This document shows positions 18,441 to 25,662 of a DNA stretch of 33,699 nucleotides, piece after piece. Numbering within the stretch: position 1 is the first letter of the stretch; every line of letters starts with the position of its first letter. The notes under the pieces are model-generated. The model was given only the letters and a program-made list of their open reading frames with translations, searched no databases and had not been told where the DNA came from. The position numbers and the translations under genes are program-made. The DNA lies in contig CANFVX010000004.1 of the NCBI GenBank assembly GCA_947450495.1, forward strand, positions 1-33,699, written 5' to 3'. This DNA comes from Gammaproteobacteria bacterium. GTDB taxonomy: Bacteria; Pseudomonadota; Gammaproteobacteria; Ga0077536.

Positions 18441-19864
18441 CTATGAAAACGCTGTTTTTGAATCCGCCGTCTTTCGACGGCTTTGACGGTGGCGCCGGCT
18501 CGCGCTATCAGGCCCGCCGCGAAATCCGCTCTTTCTGGTATCCCACGTGGCTGGCGCAACCGGCCGCGATGGTCCCGAACAGCAAACTGGTTGATGCCCC
18601 CGCCCACGGCCAGACCGTGGAAGAAGTAGTGGCGATGGCCGGCGACTTCGAGTTTGCCGTGCTTCACACCAGCACCCCGTCGTTCGAGAACGACTGCAAG
18701 ATTGCCGAGGCGCTGAAGGAAAAAAATCCCAAGCTCCTCATCGGTATGGTCGGCGCGCATGTGTCGGTCAATCCGGATCCCTCCATTCGCGCTTCCAAGG
18801 CCATCGACTTCGTCGCCAACGGTGAATTCGATTACGTGTGCGTGGAAATTGCCGAAGGCAAACCGCTGGCCGAAGTCGGCGGCATCACCTGGCGCAAGGG
18901 CGAAAGCTATGTGCGCAACGCCGATCGCCCGATTATCGAAGACATGGATGCGCTGCCGTCGGTGATCGACGTGTACAAGCGCGATCTGGTCATCGAAGAC
19001 TATTTCATCGGCTACCTGCAGCACCCGTATCTGTCGGTGTACACCGGCCGTGGCTGCAAGTCGCGCTGCACTTTCTGCCTGTGGCCGCAAACGATTTCCG
19101 GTCATCGCTATCGCACCCGCAGCCCGCAGGTGGTGGCGGATGAAATCGCCAAAGCCAAGCAGTACTTCCCGCAGATCAAAGAATTTTTCTTCGACGACGA
19201 CACCTTCACCGACGACATCCCGCGCGTGGAAGAAACCGCCCGTTTGCTCGGCAAGCTCGGCATCACCTGGTCGTGCAACGCCAAGGCGAACGTGCCCTAC
19301 GAGACCTTGAAGATCATGAAGGAAAACGGCCTGCGTCTCTTGCTGGTGGGCTATGAGTCCGGCAATCGCCAGATCCTGATCAACATCCGCAAGGGCGTCA
19401 GCACGGACATCGCGCGGCGCTTCACCGCCGACTGCCACAAGCTGGGTATCGCCATCCACGGCACCTTCATCGTGGGTCTGCCGGGCGAAACCCGCGAGAC
19501 CATCGAAGAAACCATCCGCTACGCGCAGGAAATCAATCCGCACACCATTCAGGTGTCGCTGGCGGCGGCCTACCCCGGCACGCGCATTTACGCCGAAGCC
19601 CAGTCCAACAACTGGCTACGGCGTCCGGCCGGCGACGTGGTGGCCGACAACGGTCTGCAAATCAGCTCGCTCGAATACCCGCACCTGTCGCACGAAGAAA
19701 TCTTTGAAGCGCTGGCAGTGTTCTACAAGCGCTTCTACTTCCGGCCGCGCAAGATTGGCGAAATCACCTGGGAGATGCTGAAGAGCTGGACCATGATGAA
19801 GCGCCGTCTGCGCGAAGGCGTGGAGTTCTTCAACTTCCTGCGCACGCGTAACGACGCGGGCTAA
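18437..19864 (+). CDS. hpnJ: HpnJ, hopanoid-associated B12-binding/radical SAM protein
   Basis: Radical SAM CxxxCxxC in YTGRGCKSRCTFCLWPQTISGHRYRTRSPQVVADEIAKAKQYFPQIKEFFFDDDTFTDD. ATGA overlap with hpnI. ORF-track start 18368 moved to 18437. Confidence 0.92.
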   Translation: MTMKTLFLNPPSFDGFDGGAGSRYQARREIRSFWYPTWLAQPAAMVPNSKLVDAPAHGQTVEEVVAMAGDFEFAVLHTSTPSFENDCKIAEALKEKNPKLLIGMVGAHVSVNPDPSIRASKAIDFVANGEFDYVCVEIAEGKPLAEVGGITWRKGESYVRNADRPIIEDMDALPSVIDVYKRDLVIEDYFIGYLQHPYLSVYTGRGCKSRCTFCLWPQTISGHRYRTRSPQVVADEIAKAKQYFPQIKEFFFDDDTFTDDIPRVEETARLLGKLGITWSCNAKANVPYETLKIMKENGLRLLLVGYESGNRQILINIRKGVSTDIARRFTADCHKLGIAIHGTFIVGLPGETRETIEETIRYAQEINPHTIQVSLAAAYPGTRIYAEAQSNNWLRRPAGDVVADNGLQISSLEYPHLSHEEIFEALAVFYKRFYFRPRKIGEITWEMLKSWTMMKRRLREGVEFFNFLRTRNDAG

Positions 19865-19880
19865 GGAAGTCGCCAGGTGG

Positions 19881-19911
19881 CGCGGCGCGATTCCCTTGCG
19901 AATCGCCCGCG
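19881..19911. terminator. Hairpin between convergent hpnJ and GST genes (no T tract)
   Basis: GCGATTC (19887-19893) / GAATCGC (19900-19906), extended outward by CGCGG/CCGCG past one bulged C. A second small hairpin CTTGGC-TTGA-GCCAAG follows (19917-19932). Confidence 0.5.
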
Positions 19912-19936
19912 CGTCGCTTGGCTTGAGCCAAGCTTC

Positions 19937-20923
19937 TCAGCCTGAGGCCGATGCTGGAAAGCGCCTGCGATCGTGGGGCTGGGCCAGCGCTTCGTGATAG
20001 CCCTGCGGCCCGCGCGGGATGATCCCGGTGGGATTGATGCCCGGAATCGAGTAGTAGCCGCGCACGAAGTGCGCCACGTTGATCGTCTCCGCCACCTTCG
20101 GGTATTGGTACAGCTCACGCAGGTAGTTCGACAACTGCGGATAGCTCGCAATCGTGCGCTGATTGCATTTGAAGAGTCCGTGATACACCAGATCAAAGCG
20201 CAGCAGGCTGGCTAACAGGCGCCAGTCGGCTTCGGTGATTTGCTCGCCTACGAGATAGCGCTGCGTGGCCAGCCGCGTGTCCAACCAGTCCAGCGTCTCG
20301 AACAACACATCGAAGGCTTCGTCATAGGCCTCCTGTGATTTGGCGAGCCCTACCCGATACACCCCGTTGTTCACGCCCTGATACACCCGCTCGTTGATCG
20401 CGTCGATTTCGGCGCGGAGCGGCGTGGGATAGAAATCTGTTTTCACGTCGGTAAACGCGTCAAACGCGCTGTTCAGCATACGGATGATTTCGGGCGACTC
20501 GTTGTTAACGATGCCGCCCGTTTGTTTGTCCCACAGCACCGGCACCGACACCGTGCCGGTGTAGTCGGGCCGGGTCGCGGTATAGGCCTGATGCAAATGC
20601 GTGAAGCCGTTGACCGGATCCGGCGTGCAGCCGCCGGGGTAGTCGCCAAAAATCCAGCCTTCCCGGCGGTCGTTCGGGATGGCGATGGTCATCGAAATCA
20701 CCGGCTCCAGATTTTTGATCGCGCGATAAAGCATCGTGCGCCAGGCCCAGGGGCAGTGATAGGCCACGTACAGGTGGTAGCGCTCGGCTTCGGCCTTGAA
20801 ACCGCTGCCGCCGTCGGCCGTGATGGTGGCCCGGAACGCGGCCGGTTCGCGCACAAATCGGCCGTTTTCGACTGGAATCATCGTCGCCGCGCTGTCCCAG
20901 CGGCCGTTAATCAGCAAGCCCAT
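19937..20923 (-). CDS. Glutathionyl-hydroquinone reductase (Xi-class GST, YqjG/PcpF-like)
   Basis: RYHLYVAYHCPWAWRTMLYRAIKNLE, VPVLWDKQTGGIVNNESPEIIRMLNSAF, INERVYQGVNNGVYRVGLAKSQEAYDEAF, GEQITEADWRLLASLLRFDLVYHGLFKCN. Confidence 0.93.
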   Translation of the reverse strand: MGLLINGRWDSAATMIPVENGRFVREPAAFRATITADGGSGFKAEAERYHLYVAYHCPWAWRTMLYRAIKNLEPVISMTIAIPNDRREGWIFGDYPGGCTPDPVNGFTHLHQAYTATRPDYTGTVSVPVLWDKQTGGIVNNESPEIIRMLNSAFDAFTDVKTDFYPTPLRAEIDAINERVYQGVNNGVYRVGLAKSQEAYDEAFDVLFETLDWLDTRLATQRYLVGEQITEADWRLLASLLRFDLVYHGLFKCNQRTIASYPQLSNYLRELYQYPKVAETINVAHFVRGYYSIPGINPTGIIPRGPQGYHEALAQPHDRRRFPASASG

Positions 20924-20953
20924 GCGCTATCTCCTCGACCGCCCGCGCGGGTC

Positions 20954-21649
20954 TTAATGTTGGCCCCAGCGATCGCGATAGGTCACTTCATTGACCGGCA
21001 AGCGTTTGGCCGGGTGCAGGTCGCCGCCGGTCAGCCAGGCGATGGGCAGTAGCGCGGCCTGCGTGTAGTTCTCCGGAATGCCGAGGGCGTCCGAGATTTC
21101 GCGCTCGTACTGCAGATGCAGCGTCGTCCAGGCGGACGCAATGCGTCGCGCGCGTAAGGCGAGCATCAAGGACCAGGTCGCGGGCAATATCGAGCCCCAC
21201 ATAGAGGCCTGGGTAAACACATCGTCGTGCTCGAAGCGACCTTCGATGAGTGGAATCACCATCACCGGTGCGCGCTGCATGTGTTGCATCAGATAGCCGC
21301 CGGATTTCATCATCGCCGCCTTTTGCTGCTGGCGAAGGTCCGCTTCCTCGTACTCGCGCATCATGGTCACGCCGGTTTTAGAGAGCCCGGTTTTGCCTTC
21401 GACATAGGCCCCCGCGGCGCGGCGATAGCAGTCGGCGATGAGGTCTTTCGACTTCTGCTCGGTAATCACCATAAAGCGCCAGGTTTGGGTGTTGGCGCCG
21501 GTGGGCGCCTGTAGCGCGATGTTCAGCGCCTCGTCGATCAGCGCCATGGGCACCGGGCGGTCGAAGTCCAGACGCTGGCGCACGCTGCGGGTGGTGTTGA
21601 GCACCCAGTCCACGCTCGCCAGATCGATCGGTTTGATGTCATTGCTCAT
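20954..21649 (-). CDS. Nitroreductase family protein
   Basis: TTRSVRQRLDFDRPVPMALIDEALNIALQAPTGANTQTWRFMVITE; ASMWGSILPATWSLMLALRARRIASAWTTLHL; ALGIPENYTQAALLPIAWLTG. Start 21649. Confidence 0.92.
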   Translation of the reverse strand: MSNDIKPIDLASVDWVLNTTRSVRQRLDFDRPVPMALIDEALNIALQAPTGANTQTWRFMVITEQKSKDLIADCYRRAAGAYVEGKTGLSKTGVTMMREYEEADLRQQQKAAMMKSGGYLMQHMQRAPVMVIPLIEGRFEHDDVFTQASMWGSILPATWSLMLALRARRIASAWTTLHLQYEREISDALGIPENYTQAALLPIAWLTGGDLHPAKRLPVNEVTYRDRWGQH

Positions 21650-22143
21650 GTGTTGGCTCCCCGGGATGTTGTGTTTGCCGTGTGTTCCCACAGCTGAATC
21701 ATGTTGCCGTCGGCATCGTAGAACAGGAACGAGCGACCGAAGTCGCCGCAGGGCCAGACGTACTCCGTCTGGGTTTCATAGCCGGCCTCGCGGATGCGGG
21801 CGAACCAGCCATCGATGTCCGTCACCAGCAGCCCGAGTTCGTGAACGCCGGTGTGGCCGTAGCGCTGGTGCTCCGGCGGCGTGCGCACGATGGCCGGGTT
21901 TTCACACTGCTGGAGTTCGATGATCGCGCCTTCGGCGGAGACCAGAATGGCCATCCGCGACCGCGCGTTTTTGACTTTGAAGATGTCGTCCAGCAGCGCC
22001 GGGTAGAGATATACCGCAGGCGCCGGGGCGGGGCCGTCGGGAATGATACTGTCCTTGATCACCCGAAAGCCCAGAACGTCGCGCCACAGGCGCAAGGCCG
22101 CTTCCATCTCGGCGACAAAAATCGCCATGTGATGGAAGCGCAC
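21646..22143 (-). CDS. VOC (glyoxalase/dioxygenase superfamily) protein
   Basis: MRFHHMAIFVAEMEAALRLWRDVLGFRVIKD; HELGLLVTDIDGWFARIREAGYET; GRSFLFYDADGNMIQLWEH. ATGA overlap with the nitroreductase. Confidence 0.92.
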   Translation of the reverse strand: MRFHHMAIFVAEMEAALRLWRDVLGFRVIKDSIIPDGPAPAPAVYLYPALLDDIFKVKNARSRMAILVSAEGAIIELQQCENPAIVRTPPEHQRYGHTGVHELGLLVTDIDGWFARIREAGYETQTEYVWPCGDFGRSFLFYDADGNMIQLWEHTANTTSRGANT

Positions 22144-22161
22144 GCCGGGCGGCCCGCGATC

Positions 22162-23070
22162 TCAGGCCAGACCGAGCTTCGGCTTAACCCAGCTCGCCAG
22201 TTTGGCAATGGCGTCGTCCGCTTCCGGCGCGCGTCCCGCCATGAACTGGAAGACGTGCTGCATTTCAGGAAAGACTTCGAGTTTGCATTCGCTTCCCGCC
22301 TGACGGATGCGCTCGGCCACGCGGGTGGAATCGTCCATGATCACTTCGTAGCCGCCCACCTGCACATAGGTCGGGGGAAAGCCTTTGAAATCGGCGTACA
22401 TCATGTTGGCCGTGGGGTCTTGGCGGGAGGCGCCGCCCAAAAACAGCCCTGCCATGTTCAAAGACATGTCGCGGCTGATCAGGCGTTCGACCTTCGCATT
22501 GGTCTCGAACGAGGGGGCGGTGGCTTCCATATCGCACCAGGGTGACATGGGCATCACGGCGGCCGGCAGCGGCAGGCCGCGGTCGCGAATGGCCAGCACC
22601 ACCGACAAGCTCAGTAAGCCGCCCGCCGAGTCGCCCACCGTCGCGATGTGCTGCGGCTTGATGCCTTGCGCGAGCAGCCATTCGTAGACTTTTACGCCTT
22701 CGTTGTTTTGCGAAGGGTGGGTGTGCTCTGGCGCCCGAAGGTAGTCCACCACCAGCGCGCGGCAGCCGACGGCCTTTGCGATGTGGGCAAACATCTTGCG
22801 GTGAGAGAAGCGCGAGCCGGTCACGCAGCCGCCACCGTGAAGGGCCAACAGCACGCGATCTTCCGCACAGCCGTGCGGCACGGCCCACAGACAGGGCGTG
22901 CCCTCAACATCAATATCGAAATAATCGACCTGCCCTGGGTCCGTGGCGAGATCCCCGCATCGCTCCAGCAGGTCACGGAGTTCGTCGAGACCCATCGCGG
23001 GATTGGCCGCCATAGCAGCAACGAAACTGTCGAAAAGGTGATCAATAGCGGCGGCTTGCGGACTGGCCAT
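22162..23070 (-). CDS. Alpha/beta hydrolase, hormone-sensitive lipase (HSL) family
   Basis: VLLALHGGGCVTGS oxyanion motif, HIATVGDSAGGLLSLSVVLAIRD, VGGYEVIMDDSTRVAERIRQAG, catalytic His region PEMQHVFQFMAGRAPEA. Confidence 0.93.
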   Translation of the reverse strand: MASPQAAAIDHLFDSFVAAMAANPAMGLDELRDLLERCGDLATDPGQVDYFDIDVEGTPCLWAVPHGCAEDRVLLALHGGGCVTGSRFSHRKMFAHIAKAVGCRALVVDYLRAPEHTHPSQNNEGVKVYEWLLAQGIKPQHIATVGDSAGGLLSLSVVLAIRDRGLPLPAAVMPMSPWCDMEATAPSFETNAKVERLISRDMSLNMAGLFLGGASRQDPTANMMYADFKGFPPTYVQVGGYEVIMDDSTRVAERIRQAGSECKLEVFPEMQHVFQFMAGRAPEADDAIAKLASWVKPKLGLA

Positions 23071-23248
23071 GGTGTGCTCCTTGAGTGTTATTGGTATTGA
23101 ACGCTGGCACGGGCGGGGCCGTGGCAGGCAGCCCTAATGTAGACGCTCGCTTCGGGCTTGTCTTGTCGGGGCTGCTTGGCAGATCAGGGTAGGTCGGCTG
23201 AGGCGAAAGCCACCGCCCGTCGCGATTAGACGCTGGCGCGCCCGGCAT

Positions 23249-23275
23249 AAAAAAGGCCGCATTGCTGCGGCCTTT
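23249..23275 (-). terminator. Rho-independent terminator T1, downstream of metallophosphoesterase 1
   Basis: Minus-strand AAAGGCCGCA-GCAA-TGCGGCCTTT followed by a T tract. Confidence 0.9.
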
Positions 23276-23304
23276 CGGTGTCTCCAGAAAATTCCTTCCA
23301 GGCT

Positions 23305-23334
23305 ACCGCCCGCTAGCCTGAGCGAGCGGGCGGT
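23305..23334. other. Inverted repeat just downstream of metallophosphoesterase 1
   Basis: 10-bp arms ACCGCCCGCT / AGCGGGCGGT with 10-nt loop. Confidence 0.55.
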
Positions 23335-23370
23335 GCGAATCCGCGAGAGAAAATTTCTGCTTGTCCGGGC

Positions 23371-24720
23371 TTACTGGAAGGCGGTGATGGTCTGGATTTT
23401 GGTAGTCATGCCAAAGCTGTCGCTGAAGCCGTAGAGCTCGAGATCTACCGCGCCGCTTTGATGAACGTTCACCAACGCCCAGGCGTACCAGCGGTCGTAG
23501 GGACCTGCAGTGGTCGGCGCGGCCGGGCACGAGGTAGCGGCACCGCCACCGGTCACGCCAGCGCAGAGGCGCGCGGCTTCAAACGGCGAACCGCCAGAGC
23601 CCACTAGCACCTGCCAAGGATTCTTGGCTGTGTAGGTGTTGGTCGGATCCGGGTACTGCACCACCTTGGTGGTGTGCTCGTGACCGCAGAAGTAGGCTGC
23701 ACCGTACTGCGCCATCAGACGCCAGAAGTTGTTGCGCGGCGTCGTGTCGGCATCGAGACCGCCAGCGGCGATGCTCGGGCTCGTGGTGTAGTTATAGGTG
23801 AACGCCATCTTGTGACCGAACACGAAATACTTCACCGGCTTGCTGGCGCTCACGCCACGGGCGGCAGCGTCGCTGAAGTCGGTGGTGAGCCAAGTGGTTG
23901 GCGCGTGGCCGTCGTTGCCCGTCGGGTCGGTGTTGATGACCGCGAAGTGCAGGATGGCGCCATTGGTTTCAATGTCGAACGAGTAGGTGAGATAGGACTG
24001 GTCGGTGCCACCGACCGTGTCCGCCGCCTGCGGCGCGGTGGCAGAAGTGAGGCCGCGCACGTTGGTGGCGCCTTTGCCAACAACGCTGCTAAAGCGCTGG
24101 TTAGTGCTGAGGTCACCAATCAGGTCGCCCATATTGGCGCGGAAGGCATTCTCATTGTCGGCGGTCGACTTCTTGTCGCCGTTCGGGCAAGCAACGCCGT
24201 TTTGGCTAATAGAGGTTTTGCACTCGGTCTCGTGATTGCCGGGTACCGGCATCATGTAGGTGCCGGTTTCCAGCGCGTTTGCCGCCATGCCGCGCCAGAA
24301 GGCGTACTGCACGTAGAGCTGGGTGATGTCGGAGTTCACCACAGCGTTGAGAGCCGGTGCGGCGGAGCTCCAGCTTGCCGGCACAACGGCGTTGCGGTAA
24401 CCCATGATCATGTCGCCGTTGATGAAGAACATCTTCGGCTTCTGGGCCTGAACCGAGCGCAGGATGCGGCCCCAGGCCTTGGAGTTCTGCAGCCAGATTT
24501 TGTCCTGAACCAGCAGTTTGGCGCCAACCGTGTTCGGCGGCACGAGCTGGGTGGAATCCGGTTTGTCCGGGTCCTGGCGGGTGTCGCCGATGCTGGCGAA
24601 GGAAAAGACGACCGGGTCGTTAACGGCGTACGCGGCGGTGCCGGCGGTAGCCATCACCGTGCCGAGCGCGAAGCCGGCAATAAGCCGCTTTAAGGAAGAT
24701 TTGGGCGGTTGAACGAGCAT
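23371..24720 (-). CDS. Secreted metallophosphoesterase (calcineurin-like), paralog 1
   Basis: Sec signal peptide (KRLIAGFALGTVMATAGTAAYA); GDTRQ, NGDMIMG, PGNHETEC, FGHKMAF, CGHEHTT. 449 aa. Confidence 0.9.
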   Translation of the reverse strand: MLVQPPKSSLKRLIAGFALGTVMATAGTAAYAVNDPVVFSFASIGDTRQDPDKPDSTQLVPPNTVGAKLLVQDKIWLQNSKAWGRILRSVQAQKPKMFFINGDMIMGYRNAVVPASWSSAAPALNAVVNSDITQLYVQYAFWRGMAANALETGTYMMPVPGNHETECKTSISQNGVACPNGDKKSTADNENAFRANMGDLIGDLSTNQRFSSVVGKGATNVRGLTSATAPQAADTVGGTDQSYLTYSFDIETNGAILHFAVINTDPTGNDGHAPTTWLTTDFSDAAARGVSASKPVKYFVFGHKMAFTYNYTTSPSIAAGGLDADTTPRNNFWRLMAQYGAAYFCGHEHTTKVVQYPDPTNTYTAKNPWQVLVGSGGSPFEAARLCAGVTGGGAATSCPAAPTTAGPYDRWYAWALVNVHQSGAVDLELYGFSDSFGMTTKIQTITAFQ

Positions 24721-24943
24721 GCGATGACTCCTGACAAGGAATTTCGGGTTTTGGGTTGCCCACCGGCCGAGGCGCGAAGGACCTGCTTTGCGGCGCCTTA
24801 GCGAGCGGGACAGTAGGGCACGATGGAATTCTGGTGGTCGTATATGACGTGCATGCGAAACGAGTGCGCCGCCACGCCGGTTTCAGTAAGACAGCCTTTC
24901 ACCACTTCCACATGGCGCTCGGAGGACAACGAAGCGGGGCAAT

Positions 24944-24970
24944 AAAAAAGGCCGCATTGCAGCGGCCTTT
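24944..24970 (-). terminator. Rho-independent terminator T2, downstream of the PEP-CTERM gene
   Basis: Plus-strand AAAAAAGGCCGC-ATTGCA-GCGGCCTTT; T tract on the minus strand. Nearly identical to T1. Confidence 0.9.
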
Positions 24971-24989
24971 GGAGATCAGAACTGGGGAG

Positions 24990-25018
24990 CCCGCTGACCG
25001 ATGCGATCGGCCAGCGGG
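24990..25018. other. Inverted repeat immediately downstream of the PEP-CTERM gene
   Basis: CCCGCTG-A-CCGAT / ATCGG-C-CAGCGGG with GCG loop and one internal mismatch. Confidence 0.55.
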
Positions 25019-25026
25019 TTCTGGGC

Positions 25027-25650
25027 TTAGACCTGCGCGACCCGACGCTTGCGACGCCCGCCGAGCCCCAGCACGCCGCTGCCGAGCAGCAGCAGCGAGG
25101 CCGGTAGCGGCACGGGCTGAGCGTCCACTTTCACGGAGAGGGTGGTGCCGCTCAAGCCCTGATAGGCAGCGCCCGTGTTGAACGCATAGCCCAGCGCCGG
25201 CGCGGTGCCGCCAGCGGCGCCCGTGCTCAGTTCGAGGCCAGCGGTCGTGTCATCGGTGCCAACTTCAAACGCCGCCCAGTAGTTGCCCGCCGCGAGGCCG
25301 GTGAGCGACAGACCGGAGACGCCGTTGTAGCCGTCGCCATTCCAGGTCGCTTGCCAGGTCCCGATTTGGGTGCCGGGCAGGCTGCCGCTACCGTCGGCCG
25401 CGTAGAGCGCCACCGAGAAGGTGTCGCCCACGGTGCCGCCGGTGAGGTAGGCCTGAAGGCTATTGAGGGCCTGACCGTCGGCCAGCGAGAATGCTGCCGC
25501 CGCGAAATCGCTGCCGTCCAGCATGATCGGCGCGCCGCTGCCGGGGGTGCCGGTGTCGAGCACCAGTGCCGCGTGCGCGGCGCCGGTGCTGGCCAGCAGG
25601 GCCAGGCCCAGCAGCGCACGATGCATGCGCGGTGAGTGTTGCTTGCTCAT
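25027..25650 (-). CDS. PEP-CTERM sorting-domain protein (exosortase substrate)
   Basis: Signal peptide, low-complexity Gly/Ala/Thr-rich body, C-terminal VPLPASLLLLGSGVLGLGGRRKRRVAQV (VPxPAS, TM helix, Arg/Lys cluster). ATG at 25650 with AAGGGG upstream; the ORF-track start 25659 is a GTG. Confidence 0.9.
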   Translation of the reverse strand: MSKQHSPRMHRALLGLALLASTGAAHAALVLDTGTPGSGAPIMLDGSDFAAAAFSLADGQALNSLQAYLTGGTVGDTFSVALYAADGSGSLPGTQIGTWQATWNGDGYNGVSGLSLTGLAAGNYWAAFEVGTDDTTAGLELSTGAAGGTAPALGYAFNTGAAYQGLSGTTLSVKVDAQPVPLPASLLLLGSGVLGLGGRRKRRVAQV

Positions 25651-25662
25651 GTGCTGCACCCC

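Noticed and set aside
18377-19543. 388-aa minus-strand ORF
   Set aside because: Antisense to hpnJ with its radical SAM cysteine motif.
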